DNA of 49,733 bases from Sphaerimonospora thailandensis (GTDB taxonomy: Bacteria; Actinomycetota; Actinomycetes; Streptosporangiales; Streptosporangiaceae). The DNA is taken from the NCBI RefSeq assembly GCF_016863115.1, contig NZ_BOOG01000053.1, forward strand, positions 1 through 49,733. The letters are read 5' to 3'. The notes under the pieces were generated by a model. It was given only the letters and a program-made list of their open reading frames with translations. It was not told the DNA's origin and searched no databases. Numbering within the stretch: the stretch's first letter is position 1; each line of letters starts with the position of its first letter. Positions 17,801 to 25,381 of the stretch are shown one piece after another. A program made the position numbers and the translations under genes.

Positions 17801-18050
17801 CGCGCAGTCGCAGTCCGTTCTGGGGGATTTCGGGCGTCCACTGCCCTGCCAGCCACAGGGCACTGCCGGATGCCGCCGGTTCAGTGCCGTACGCCGGAAC
17901 GATGCGAACGGAGCGCACAATGGCGGCCGACTCGCCGTGGAACCGCATGACGGGGAACGGCAGCGTCAGACGATCACCACCAGGCCCGACGCGCAGCTCC
18001 GTCGTCAGCCTGCCGTCGCCGCCACGGAACACGAACTCCACGGAAGCCAC
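14841..18050 (-). CDS. SrfB-like Hsp70/actin-fold ATPase
   Basis: 1,069 aa with an Hsp70/actin ATPase core. Phosphate-1 loop is WIALDYGTTTTSITMFD (about 144-160). A VVTYPTAAPP strand at about 391 and DYDEATAAAMFYL correspond to the Hsp70 VITVPA and EPTAAA motifs. Phosphate-2 is ILVVDIGGGTTDIALI (about 466), and the adenosine motif is VMVSGGSSALPQI (about 694). A beta-rich N-terminal region of 140 residues and a 300-residue C-terminal region are unlike DnaK, and there is no substrate-binding lid. The size, the T-rich phosphate-1 loop and the partner GTPase fit the SrfB virulence-factor family. GTG 18050 starts one base after the upstream stop, so expression is coupled. Confidence 0.8.
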   Translation of the reverse strand: MASVEFVFRGGDGRLTTELRVGPGGDRLTLPFPVMRFHGESAAIVRSVRIVPAYGTEPAASGSALWLAGQWTPEIPQNGLRLREGLWWRPVGAIQVGRSELPPGRTHFDWTVSYQLDDGSTLMREATGGLTVDTTGDPGRLDVHEGWIALDYGTTTTSITMFDQKHQIVLLGLPRTQAAIIRRRLGELFEGGESEGIEFGLSVSEWRRMLEAAGNLLASASAPRLDPLTVARNVLHSDLYRLLIALERQVVESQRPELALGLHRLYSSAFAMPPIREQRLVSIPLHAEKETIASAVDVLSLQPLNVRMAADGIRLDSTEAGQAPVEVRYQPGLKQYIGASRPLPGLPPDHPHPVSTDDVLAAAWQCLLKDKVAKFCQDHPDEYSTKPITHAVVTYPTAAPPQTRLDVEKLARRIGLDRVVTDYDEATAAAMFYLMRDFAGDPAVGIEAYRARSRRDGAAQTWHRNILVVDIGGGTTDIALIGITLHDETDFESGKGRDVQGRYYVLRPTIRAKAGRAQLGGDRITLGIFNHLKATLADLLLTRDARIVQGEYPPFLSEGRYREKSLLSRVEDSKMEALRDDLIDAVIPTRWVKDPTDKQAVRQRFRLLWDEAEQAKTQQSVNEGDYLVRHVGELLNLSGKAKEAAQDLPDVTIAHAEISSIIEEVVRSAFDIGLNVVKRSLIRPSDGGPETLDTVMVSGGSSALPQIQRILREVFTGAGGDIQWNPMNVVYEPAFAKTGTSIGACWAEHVRRKGFDRARNARQRVGRGLTELHIDVDNLFHALPNTFVLDALDGQSWILFHIGAEFDQIGAAGGVEGRRRSEWVHTTEDLTVYRQPFSLEEKRDVWGNLNLATMRGELGEHWLDLARWQRRVKVQFEINERSLITAYFCEESGPAHIVGFDGVSPMTGLVEVGDDGVPVVQADIVVNPQSAGGMAAAGQVVFPRGARLTDRLVVGGSDRPVAGLISGALPKDVPVDGGWSFYRRDSTDPDRMVQIGRVMSAPEAGRMGPDIVAALDQDGRLTTTPSYPAYQQAKSMAEVLERPGAVLGYAMKPGTADIDERFDPFNGTH

Positions 18051-18051
18051 G

Positions 18052-20445
18052 TCAGTCGGCCTCGGCCTCGCTGATGAGATCGCGCAGGGTGCCTTTCCCC
18101 TGCCCTGAGCTCTCGCGCAGCCGGCGCAGCTCGTCGAGCAGCGGCTTCTCCTGCGCGGGGGTGGTCGGCGTCGAGGTGAGGCTGCTCCGCAACTTGGACA
18201 GCACGCGCTCCAGAGACTTCAGGAAATCGCCGACGTTCTGAGCTGCCGACGGTCGCAACGCGTCGATCCTGCCCTGCACGGCCGCGGTCGCCGCCCCGAC
18301 CAACTCGTGCCGCAGACGCAGCACGTGCCCGGGATGAAGCTGGTGTGCGAACCCGCCGTCGTCTATGGGGGGCCGGTCGGTCTTGGCGATCGCCCAGGCG
18401 AACCGATGCGGCCGGCGCAGGGGGAACACGTCATCCAGTGTGCCGTCGCCCTCGGCCGCCGCGATGTCGTCGGCGACGTCCATGAGCATGCCGTGCCACT
18501 CCGCCGGGTGGGTGAGCAGCCTGGCGCGTTTGACGTTCTTCGGGCTCAGTTCGGGACGCTCCGCCAACGTCCGTACATCCAGCGGCAGGCTGCGCTCGGC
18601 CTTCGCGATCACGGCTTCCTCCCACTGGAGCAGGATCTGCCGGTGTGCGGCCCGATATGCGCTGTGGCAGGTGCTTTTGAACTGGGGCAGGAAGGCCTCC
18701 GTCGTCTCCGGGCCGCCCCTCACCTCGGCGCCGGCCGTGGTGGAGAGAATCTGCCACCACTCGGGCCAGGCGAGGACCTTCGCGGTGATCGTGGCACGGA
18801 TGTCCTCGACGATCGACTGGCCGCCCGTGGCCGGAGACATCGTCAGGGTGTCGGCGAGCATCGTGGGAATGTCACTGATCAAGCTCGTGAGCACCCCCTC
18901 CGTCCTGTCCAGCAGGCGCATCACGTCAGCGTCGGCGGACGCCCACGCGTCCTGCGGGGCCTGTTCGAGGCGCGTCTCGAGGCCGTTGAGCAGACCGTCG
19001 AGGCGATCACGCTCCCGGCGCACCCGTTCATACCTTCTGACCAGCCCATGCTCCGCGAGCCTGTCCTGCAGCCGCGACACCACGGCCTCGCGGCCGCCAT
19101 CGTGCGCGAGCGCGGCCAGCAGCGGCTTCAGCCTGCTGACCTGCGGCAGGCTCTCCGCCGCGTCGCCTGCCGAACGAGCCACCCCGTCGGCCTCGTCGGC
19201 ACGATGGTCGAGGGAACCCGCCAGGCCGAGCCGCTTCAGGGCGACGAGTCCGGAGTAGAGGAACGGTTCCTCCTCCGGGCTGAGTCTGTCCGCCGTGTCG
19301 AGGAGCTCCTTGAGCGTGGGCAGCTGCCGAAGCAGGTCGTCCTCCCGCTCGGCATGTCGTGCGGCGGGCGATGCCAGACGCCCGATCTCCGGGACATCGC
19401 TGACGTTCCCGACACCCACCAGGACGCGGCCACGCCGCCGATCCTTGGCGAAGACGTCACGGAAGAGGTGACCCAGGTGATCGGAGGCCGGTCCGTCCGC
19501 GTTCGCCGCTTTGAGCAGCGCCACGACCGTGTCCATTTCCGGGAGCATGGTCTCGGTCAACCGCAGGTCACGCTCACCGGAGATGTGGTTGAGGAAGCCG
19601 GGAAAGTCGTAGATGACCAACCGGTCGAGGTCCTGCGCCTGTGTGGAGCCGCCGGTCCACGGCGCCTCGCCGACGAGACGGTCCAGGTCGAGGATTTCGG
19701 GCGGCACCTCGACGGTGATCGTCACGTGGCGCACGATCCAGAAGCGATCGGCGGCCATGGAGGAGCTCTCGGACGTGCTGCGCGCGTCCGAGATCGTGAG
19801 TAATGGGGCGGCCTCCTGAAGGACTACGGGTTCGTCGCGCCGCCCGAGCAGATGCGTGAACTCAGCGGCAGCCGACGCGATCGCGACCAGCTGCGTCGTG
19901 AGCCGCCCGACTTCGTCGGGACAGGCAGCGGCGTGCGTGTCGTACCAGTGCCGAAGTTGACGGCCGTTTCCGGTGGGTGAGGAGGCCTCCCGCACGGCGC
20001 CGTCGAATTCCTCCGTCACCAGCGAGTTCGTTCGACCGGCCGCCTCGCGGAGTTGGGCGCCAAGCTTTTCACGGCAGTCGCGCACCTCGGCCGCCGACAG
20101 GTAGGTCACGCGTACGCCGACGATCGCCGATGAGCTTTTCGCCGGCCCCTGACGCACCCAGAATGCCGTCACGTTTCCCGTCGTCGGCCTGTCCCCGATC
20201 GCCAGGTCATCGAGCAGGCCGAGCAGCGAAGCGATGAACATGGTCTTGCCGGCGCTGAACTCACCGAGAATCCCCACCACATAGGGGTCACGCGTCGCGG
20301 ATAGGACGAGTTTCGCCTGATCACATGCCCGTTCGACATCTGGCCTGAGATATTCCGGCAGGAGTGCGCTTTCCAGGAGACGTACGATGCCGCCCGAGAA
20401 CTGCTCCGCCTCTCGAAGGCTGCGCCGCATGCTTTCGACATTCAC
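18052..20445 (-). CDS. SrfC-like dynamin-family GTPase
   Basis: About 797 aa. The G1 loop is GILGEFSAGKTMFIASLLG (about 57-75), the switch/G2 segment is RPTTGNVTAFWV, and G3 is VIYDFPGF. The extended helical C-terminal half (RERDRLDGLLNGLETRLEQ) resembles the stalk of bacterial dynamin-like proteins. No transmembrane helix is seen. Members remodel membranes or act as SrfC-type partners of SrfB. GTG 20445 is preferred because GAGGGG lies 5 nt upstream; ATG 20466 is in frame but lacks a ribosome site. It is the first gene of a five-gene operon in which every junction is 16 bp or less, or an overlap. Confidence 0.8.
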   Translation of the reverse strand: MNVESMRRSLREAEQFSGGIVRLLESALLPEYLRPDVERACDQAKLVLSATRDPYVVGILGEFSAGKTMFIASLLGLLDDLAIGDRPTTGNVTAFWVRQGPAKSSSAIVGVRVTYLSAAEVRDCREKLGAQLREAAGRTNSLVTEEFDGAVREASSPTGNGRQLRHWYDTHAAACPDEVGRLTTQLVAIASAAAEFTHLLGRRDEPVVLQEAAPLLTISDARSTSESSSMAADRFWIVRHVTITVEVPPEILDLDRLVGEAPWTGGSTQAQDLDRLVIYDFPGFLNHISGERDLRLTETMLPEMDTVVALLKAANADGPASDHLGHLFRDVFAKDRRRGRVLVGVGNVSDVPEIGRLASPAARHAEREDDLLRQLPTLKELLDTADRLSPEEEPFLYSGLVALKRLGLAGSLDHRADEADGVARSAGDAAESLPQVSRLKPLLAALAHDGGREAVVSRLQDRLAEHGLVRRYERVRRERDRLDGLLNGLETRLEQAPQDAWASADADVMRLLDRTEGVLTSLISDIPTMLADTLTMSPATGGQSIVEDIRATITAKVLAWPEWWQILSTTAGAEVRGGPETTEAFLPQFKSTCHSAYRAAHRQILLQWEEAVIAKAERSLPLDVRTLAERPELSPKNVKRARLLTHPAEWHGMLMDVADDIAAAEGDGTLDDVFPLRRPHRFAWAIAKTDRPPIDDGGFAHQLHPGHVLRLRHELVGAATAAVQGRIDALRPSAAQNVGDFLKSLERVLSKLRSSLTSTPTTPAQEKPLLDELRRLRESSGQGKGTLRDLISEAEAD

Positions 20446-20867
20446 CGGTACCCCTCGGGTGTCCATAATTCACTTATCTGCCGTCCGTATCGGCAGGATC
20501 CCCCGGGTAGTGTCGCGTTGGAACGTTCTTGCCTCGAAACTGTAAACCCACGGCGCAGAAGGCGCTAGAGGCATAAGCACCCCCATTTCGACCAGGCTTC
20601 CCAGCAGCCTTCTGATCTACCTTGGTAGGCCCGCGGAAGCAGTACGTACTACCCATATTGGGCGGAACGGGTACCGATGTGGGGGTTTCCCCGGTGCAGT
20701 GCCAGGGGTTGGAGAGGGCACGCTGAAGTGGACGTAAAGAACGTTCCGGCACCCGCCGTCCGAAGTCCGGCCCGGTGCCCCGCACCGAAGCACGCCCGGT
20801 GCCCAACCCGGAGCCCGGCCACCGACATCCCGGTCGACGTCCAGTACAGCCCAGCCGGAGGAAACCG
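20446..20867. other. Divergent intergenic region rich in short palindromes
   Basis: Promoters for the SrfBC-like operon (minus) and the DUF5999-like gene (plus) must lie here. GAACGTTC occurs twice (20521-20528 and 20739-20746), and AGTACGTACT (20641-20650) is a perfect 10-nt palindrome. CCCA-TAT-TGGG (20653-20663) lies beside it. No structural RNA was recognised. Confidence 0.45.
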
Positions 20868-21065
20868 ATGCTGTGTCAGCACCACCCGCCCTGTCCGTCC
20901 GCCGATGCCCCCGACCGCGAGGCCGCCTGCCTGGTGGCCTTCCACCCCGAGCAGGGGTGGGGCCTGCTGTGCAACGGCGTCGTACTGTTCGACGACTGGG
21001 GAGAGCTGCTGCCCGACGGCCGCAGCGTGCCCTCCCACCAACAGACCCTGGGACGGGCCGCATAG
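20868..21065 (+). CDS. DUF5999-like small protein
   Basis: 65 aa, with an ideal ribosome site GGAGGAAACCG before ATG 20868. The pattern CQHHPPCPSAD, then FHPEQGWGLLCNGVVLF, DDWGELLPDGR, matches the small DUF5999 family common in Streptomyces and relatives. Three Cys and three His are present, two Cys and two His of them within the first dozen residues, so metal binding is possible but unproven. The function of the family is unknown. A longer in-frame ORF begins upstream but has no support. Confidence 0.8.
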   Translation: MLCQHHPPCPSADAPDREAACLVAFHPEQGWGLLCNGVVLFDDWGELLPDGRSVPSHQQTLGRAA

Positions 21066-21069
21066 GTTC

Positions 21070-21094
21070 TCACGGTGGCAGGACGACGCCGTGA
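21070..21094. terminator. Stem between convergent genes, possible bidirectional terminator
   Basis: TCACGG (21070-21075) and CCGTGA (21089-21094) form a perfect 6-bp stem with a 13-nt loop in the 30-bp gap between convergent genes. No T-tract follows, so an intrinsic terminator is only plausible. Confidence 0.35.
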
Positions 21095-21095
21095 C

Positions 21096-21719
21096 TCACC
21101 CGTGCCGCGGCCTCTCGATCCACCCGGACTCCATGGCGATGCGCACGGCGTCCGTCCTGTTCCGGGCGCCGGTCTTGGTGAGGACGCTGGAGATGTAGTT
21201 GCGGACCGTCGCCGCCGACAGGTGCAGCTCGGCGGCGATCTCCCCGGTCGTGGCCCCAAGGCCGACCAGGCCCAGCACGCTCGCCTCCCTGTCGGTGAGC
21301 GGCGTGACCGTCGCGCTCATCGCCGCCAGGGCCAGGGACGCGTCGACCACCCGCTCCCCCTGGGCGATCCTGCGGATGCTCTCGGCCAGTCGTTCAGTGG
21401 GGGCGTCCTTGAGCAGGAAGCCGCTCGCGCCTGCGTCCATGGCCCGTCTGAGCAGCCCGGCCTGGGCGAGCGCGGTGAGGATGAGCACGCGGCAGGACGG
21501 CATGGCCTGCCTGAGGCGGCAGGTGGCCTCGATCCCGTCGCATCCCGGCATCTCGATGTCGAGGACGGCGACGTCGGGTGCGGCGGCGAGGGCGTGGGCG
21601 ACGACCTTGTCGCCTCTGTCGGTCTCGGCCACCACCTCGATGTCGCCCGTCAGGTTCAGCAGGATGGTCAGGGCGCCCCGCACAACGCCGTGGTCCTCAG
21701 CCAGCAGGACACGAATCAA
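21096..21719 (-). CDS. NarL/FixJ-type response regulator 1
   Basis: 207 aa. Receiver domain: acidic pair EDH near residue 8, phospho-acceptor Asp in VAVLDIEMPG at about 55, and Lys in GFLLKDAP at about 104. The LuxR helix-turn-helix is in the last 65 residues (LTDREASVLGLVGLG, TTGEIAAELHLSAATVRNYI). TTG 21719 is the likely start, with GGAAAGAG upstream. It overlaps the 3' end of its partner kinase gene by 23 nt. It resembles response regulator 2 of this window, down to the shared VRIA...GW C-terminus, which suggests duplication. DNA targets are unknown; RiPP cluster promoters are the natural candidates. Confidence 0.92.
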   Translation of the reverse strand: MIRVLLAEDHGVVRGALTILLNLTGDIEVVAETDRGDKVVAHALAAAPDVAVLDIEMPGCDGIEATCRLRQAMPSCRVLILTALAQAGLLRRAMDAGASGFLLKDAPTERLAESIRRIAQGERVVDASLALAAMSATVTPLTDREASVLGLVGLGATTGEIAAELHLSAATVRNYISSVLTKTGARNRTDAVRIAMESGWIERPRHG

Positions 21720-22848
21720 TGGTGATCACTCTTTCCAGATCGTGTACGGCGGGCAGCCACACCCGCACTTCGAACCCGTCTCCCCCCGTGCCACCCGCGT
21801 GCAGATACCCGCCCAGCCTGTCCACCCGCTGCCGCAGCCCGGCGAGCCCCGAGCCTCGCCGCGGGCCCGCTTCGCGGCGTGCGCCGTCGTTGCGCAGCAG
21901 CAGATGGATCCGCCCGTCCACTCTGTCCAGCTCGATCAGGCAGTGACGGGCATCGCTGTGCCTGACGATGTTCGTGGCCGCCTCGCGCACGATCCAGCCG
22001 AGCGCGTCGGCCGTCTCCTCGTCGATCTCACTGATCCCCACGCGCAGGTCGCAGCGCGCACCGGACAGCTCGATCAGCGCGACGGCCGCCGACAGCTCCG
22101 CCCCCACGTCGAGCGAGCGCCTGGCCGCCACGACGTCGCCGATCTCCTCACGTGCCTCGTTGACGATGGCGATCACGCCCGTGACCTCGCCGATGGCCCG
22201 CTTCCTGTCCAGGTCCACCAGGGCCAGGGCCAGCTCGGTCTTCAGCGTGATCGACGCCAGCGTCTGGCCGAGCAGGTCGTGCAGCTCTCCGGCCATGCGC
22301 ACCCGGTCCTGGTCCACGGCCATCTCCGCCAGTGCCGCCCGCAGCTCGCGCAGCTCCCGGACGAACCTGGCGTAGTGCAGGATCCCCGCGGCGACCACCG
22401 AGGCGACGAACACTCCGGCGCTCTTCAGCAGCGCATCCTCCGGTGTGTGGTCCGACACCGCCAGCGCCAGCGGGAACTCGGCTACGGCCACCGCGAGGAG
22501 CACGCCGACGGCGAACCCGAGCGGCAGCAGGAGCAGCCCCGCGGCGGCGACGATGAGGGGCGTGTAGATCCAGGCCGACCCCATGAACGGGAACGCCCCG
22601 TAGACGACCACCGCGAACAGGGCGAAGGTCCGCACCCGGTGCGGCCCTTGGCCCGTCCCGGCGATGTGCCGGCCGACGACCCGCATGTACACCACCAGCA
22701 ACCCGCCGAGCAGCACGCCCGACAGCAGGGCCCGGCCCACCTCGTCGACGATCAGGAACGCGACGGGGGTGAGTGCCCACAGCGCCCCTGTCACCGCGAC
22801 GATGCCCGTGAGCAGCCACCTGGCCTGCGCCTCGCTCTCCTGCGCCAC
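21697..22848 (-). CDS. DesK/NarL-type sensor histidine kinase 1
   Basis: 383 aa. The N-terminal part has about six hydrophobic helices and no obvious extracellular domain, as in DesK-type membrane sensors. The dimerisation/phosphotransfer box is MAGELHDLLGQTLASI with the phospho-accepting His. The ATPase domain has an N-box (WIVREAATNIVRHSDA) and a G-box (RGSGLAGLRQRVDRLGG). GTG 22848 follows GGGAG at a suitable distance. It overlaps its response regulator gene, so the two form a cognate pair. The signal is unknown; for RiPP-linked kinases of this kind it may be envelope stress or the peptide itself, which is conjecture. Confidence 0.9.
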   Translation of the reverse strand: MAQESEAQARWLLTGIVAVTGALWALTPVAFLIVDEVGRALLSGVLLGGLLVVYMRVVGRHIAGTGQGPHRVRTFALFAVVVYGAFPFMGSAWIYTPLIVAAAGLLLLPLGFAVGVLLAVAVAEFPLALAVSDHTPEDALLKSAGVFVASVVAAGILHYARFVRELRELRAALAEMAVDQDRVRMAGELHDLLGQTLASITLKTELALALVDLDRKRAIGEVTGVIAIVNEAREEIGDVVAARRSLDVGAELSAAVALIELSGARCDLRVGISEIDEETADALGWIVREAATNIVRHSDARHCLIELDRVDGRIHLLLRNDGARREAGPRRGSGLAGLRQRVDRLGGYLHAGGTGGDGFEVRVWLPAVHDLERVITIDSCPAG

Positions 22849-22916
22849 GGGCGATCTCCCGAAATATCCGGAGGCATCATGATTTCACATAGATCTTGAC
22901 GCCTTCCGGGCCCATG

Positions 22917-23552
22917 TCAACCGGCGACGCGACTGTTCTCCAGCCAACCGTTGGCCCGCGCGATGCGTACGGCCTCCTCATCACTGCGGGCGCCGGTCTT
23001 CAGGCGAGCGGCGGCGAGGTAGTTCCTGATCGTGTGGTCGGACAGTCCCAGGGTGCTCCGCAGGTCGCTGCCTCGCCCGCCGGCCGCGACGGCCGACAGG
23101 ACGCTGATCTCCCTCGCGGTCAGCGGGTTGGTGTCGACCTCCTGCTCGCCGCCGCCGTCGGCGGCCACGTCCAGGTCGATGTAGCGCTCCCCCCTGGCCA
23201 CCGCGCGGATGGCGTCGGTGAGCCGATGGGCGGGCGCGTCCTTGACCAGGAACCCGCGCACCCCCGCGGCCATGGCCCGGTCGAAGTTGCCGGGCGACCC
23301 GACGCTGGTGAGGATGAGCACCGGCGGCGGCTGCTCCAGCTTCTTGATCAGGCCCGCCGCCTCGAGGCCATCCATGCCCGGCAGTCCGATGTCGAGCAGG
23401 GCCACATCGGGCCTGCTGCCGACGACGGCGGGCACGATCTCATCACCCCTGGACACCTCCCCGATCACTCGGATGTCCCGCTCCTCCGACAGCAGCGCGA
23501 TCAGCGCTCCCCTGATGAGATCGTGATCCTCCGCGATCAGAACTTTGATCAT
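22917..23552 (-). CDS. NarL/FixJ-type response regulator 2
   Basis: 211 aa, the same architecture as regulator 1. Receiver: EDH near residue 8, acceptor Asp in DVALLDIGLPGMDG, Lys in GFLVKDAP. LuxR helix-turn-helix: LTAREISVLSAVAAG, then LGLSDHTIRNYLAAARLK. A short insert (DLDVAADGGGEQEVDTN) separates the two domains and is absent from regulator 1. ATG 23552 overlaps the kinase stop as ATGA. The 68-bp gap downstream to kinase 1 has no clear terminator, so the two pairs may share a transcript. Confidence 0.92.
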   Translation of the reverse strand: MIKVLIAEDHDLIRGALIALLSEERDIRVIGEVSRGDEIVPAVVGSRPDVALLDIGLPGMDGLEAAGLIKKLEQPPPVLILTSVGSPGNFDRAMAAGVRGFLVKDAPAHRLTDAIRAVARGERYIDLDVAADGGGEQEVDTNPLTAREISVLSAVAAGGRGSDLRSTLGLSDHTIRNYLAAARLKTGARSDEEAVRIARANGWLENSRVAG

Positions 23553-24820
23553 TTCCGGTCTCCTGTGGCCGAGGTGAGTACGGCCGCCGTGGGGCGGCCG
23601 GGAACGTCCAGCGACAGCGTGAACCAGCCGTCTTCGGTGTGCCGCCCGCTGCTCCCGCCGACCTGTGCGAGCCGCTCGTCGAGCCCGGCCAGGCCGCTCC
23701 CGCCCACACCGTTTCCGCCCACGCCGGACCCCGAGGTACGCCCCGAGGCGCTTTCCGGGGCGCTTTCCGGGGCGCTTTCCGGGGCGCTTTCCGGGGCGGC
23801 ACCGCCGCCGTCCGGACGTACGCCGTCGTTGGCGACGGTGACCGTGATCCGGTCACCGTGCGACTCGACGCCGAGCAGGCAGACGGTGGCGTCGCTGTGC
23901 CGCAGCAGGTTGGTGGCCGCCTCGCGCACCGCCCAGGCCAGCGCCACGCGCACGTCCGGAGGCAGCGAGGGCGGCAGTTCGGCGAAGTCGCACCTGACGC
24001 CGGCGGCCTCGAGCACCCGGCGCACCCCGCCCAGCTCCTTTTCCAGCGACATCTCGCGGTAGCCCTTGACCACCGCCCGCACGTCGTGGAGGGAGCGCCT
24101 GGCGATGTCGTGGATCTCCGCCAGCTCACCGTGCAGCCGCGCGATCTGGTCGGTGGGGATCCGCATGGACAGCTCGGTCCGCATCGCGATGACCGAGAGG
24201 TTGTGCCCGAGTACGTCGTGCAGCTCGCGGGCGAACCTGAGCCGCTCCTCGGTGATGGCGAGCCTGGCCAGCTCCTCACGGGTGCGCTGCAGCTCGCCCA
24301 GCAGCGTCGCGAAGATGGTCAGACCCGCGAGCGCCCCCGCCGTCAGCATGTTCTGCAGCGAGCCGAAGATCAGCAGGCTCATCTCATGGGAGGCCGACAG
24401 GGCGATGCCGGCGGCGAGCGCGGCGAAGAAGCCCGCCGCCGCCCACCAGCCCCGCAGCGTGATCGCGAACGCGAACGGGAGCATGAACCCCAGGTTCAGC
24501 CAGGAGGGCCCCGCGGCGAACGGCGCGGCCACGGCCAGCGCCGCCATCCCGCCCAGCACCACCAGGTCCCGCCGCGCGCCCCGGTCGAGCACGGCTCTCA
24601 TCGCGAGCCACAGATAGCAGCCCGTGAGGCCGGTGATGAGGAGCACCGCGATCGCCGCCCTGAAGCCGCCGAACGCGCCGCCACCACCGAAAGCGCCGAG
24701 CGCCTCCGCGAGGGGTACGGCGGCGAAGGCCGCCATGCCCACCGAGAACGCCGCGGCCCCGACGCGCGCCAGCCGTACCGCGCCCGGACCCACGCCCCTC
24801 AGCCTCTCCGAGGCTCCCAC
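23549..24820 (-). CDS. DesK/NarL-type sensor histidine kinase 2
   Basis: 423 aa from GTG 24820, chosen because GAAGAGG lies 8 nt upstream and the open frame beyond it belongs to an ABC-ATPase remnant in another frame. The N-terminal half holds about six membrane helices. The phosphotransfer box is RFARELHDVLGHNLSVI with the acceptor His, the N-box is WAVREAATNLLRHSDA, and the G-box is GSGLAGLDERLAQVGG. Between N- and G-boxes lies a low-complexity ESAP repeat insertion (see 23747-23794) in the region of the flexible ATP lid. It is coupled to response regulator 2 by an ATGA overlap. Confidence 0.9.
   Translation of the reverse strand: MGASERLRGVGPGAVRLARVGAAAFSVGMAAFAAVPLAEALGAFGGGGAFGGFRAAIAVLLITGLTGCYLWLAMRAVLDRGARRDLVVLGGMAALAVAAPFAAGPSWLNLGFMLPFAFAITLRGWWAAAGFFAALAAGIALSASHEMSLLIFGSLQNMLTAGALAGLTIFATLLGELQRTREELARLAITEERLRFARELHDVLGHNLSVIAMRTELSMRIPTDQIARLHGELAEIHDIARRSLHDVRAVVKGYREMSLEKELGGVRRVLEAAGVRCDFAELPPSLPPDVRVALAWAVREAATNLLRHSDATVCLLGVESHGDRITVTVANDGVRPDGGGAAPESAPESAPESAPESASGRTSGSGVGGNGVGGSGLAGLDERLAQVGGSSGRHTEDGWFTLSLDVPGRPTAAVLTSATGDRK
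23747..23794. repeat. Four exact copies of a 12-bp tandem repeat inside kinase 2
   Basis: The plus-strand unit GGCGCTTTCCGG is repeated four times without change. It encodes (APES)n in the kinase. Exact copies imply recent slippage, and copy number may vary between strains without breaking the frame. Confidence 0.9.
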
Positions 24821-24960
24821 GTGAACCACCTCTTCGCAGCCGGCGACGAAAGGACGAGTCGGGCGATCAGGACCAGCCCCCCAGGCCACCTCCCCCGGAT
24901 GCCCTCCAGGATCTGGATCGTGGTGGTCCTGCCCGCGCCATCGAGCATCGCCTCGCTCAT
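24799..24960 (-). pseudogene. Internally deleted remnant of an ABC transporter ATPase
   Basis: A 53-codon frame starts at ATG 24960, overlapping the stop of precursor A1 as ATGA, and ends 22 nt inside kinase 2. It reads MSEAMLDGAGRTTTIQILEG, like the start of an ABC ATPase joined to a decayed Walker A (GAGRTTT for GAGKTTT) followed by QILEGI. Everything after the P-loop is missing. It may be kept only as a translational bridge from A1 to kinase 2. Confidence 0.6.
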
Positions 24961-25277
24961 GTCGTGCCTTGGGGAAGGGTGGGGTCACTCCCGGTGAGCA
25001 CACAGCCGATGCAGGCCGCGGTGCCGGTCGTGCTGGCCGAGGCGACCGCGGAGCCGGCCGCGGACTCGAGCTCGGCGATGTCGAACTCGCCCTCGGGTCT
25101 GGCCGGCAGCGGCGGGGTGGGCACGCCGGACGGGTAGACGATGCCGTACTGCGCGAGCACGGCTCTGGGCTCGGTCTCGTAGCGGCCTCGGAGCTCGGGG
25201 TCGTCCCAGGCCGCCGCGATCAGCCGCGCGAACTTCTTGCGATCCTCATCTCCGAGGATGTAGATGCTCTCAGCCAT
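24957..25277 (-). CDS. RiPP precursor A1 with nitrile-hydratase-like leader (NHLP)
   Basis: 106 aa, ATG 25277 with AGGAGACC just upstream. The leader (about 1-75) begins AESIYILGDEDRKKFARLI, continues AAWDDPELRGRYETEPRAVL, and ends in FDIAELESAAG. That is the NHLP leader pattern of proteusins and related peptides, derived from the nitrile hydratase alpha fold, and AESAAG is a plausible C39 cleavage region. The core, about 31 residues, is rich in Ser and Thr and includes ASTTGTAACIGCVLTGSD and the end TLPQGTT. It offers two Cys and many Ser/Thr for azole formation and dehydration. The leader is nearly identical to that of A4. A1 lies downstream of the SagB gene. Confidence 0.87.
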   Translation of the reverse strand: MAESIYILGDEDRKKFARLIAAAWDDPELRGRYETEPRAVLAQYGIVYPSGVPTPPLPARPEGEFDIAELESAAGSAVASASTTGTAACIGCVLTGSDPTLPQGTT

Positions 25278-25340
25278 CAGGTCTCCTCTTTCTCCCGGCA
25301 ACTGGTCCTTCTACCTGCCACGATCCCGAATCTGGGCGAG

Positions 25341-25370
25341 GTCGGGCAGATGCAGACGACATCTGCCGAC
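25341..25370 (-). promoter_or_regulatory. Strong hairpin in the leader of precursor A1
   Basis: GTCGGGCAGATG (25341-25352) pairs with CATCTGCCGAC (25360-25370) with one bulged G and a 7-nt loop. It lies 64 nt upstream of the A1 start and 11 nt past the SagB stop. No T-tract follows on the minus strand. It could partly terminate, or stabilise a processed precursor mRNA and so raise precursor over enzyme. Confidence 0.6.
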
Positions 25371-25381
25371 CATGACGGACA

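Noticed and set aside
20521-20746. GAACGTTC pair as LexA/SOS boxes
   Set aside because: Actinobacterial SOS boxes have GAAC and GTTC separated by four bases; here the half-sites abut.
20474-20806. 110-codon minus-strand frame ending just before the SrfC-like gene
   Set aside because: No family resemblance, no ribosome site at any in-frame start, and composition like intergenic sequence. A small leader gene cannot be fully excluded.
23747-23794. CRISPR-like repeat array
   Set aside because: The 12-bp units are directly adjacent with no spacers and are in frame with the kinase; it is a coding minisatellite.
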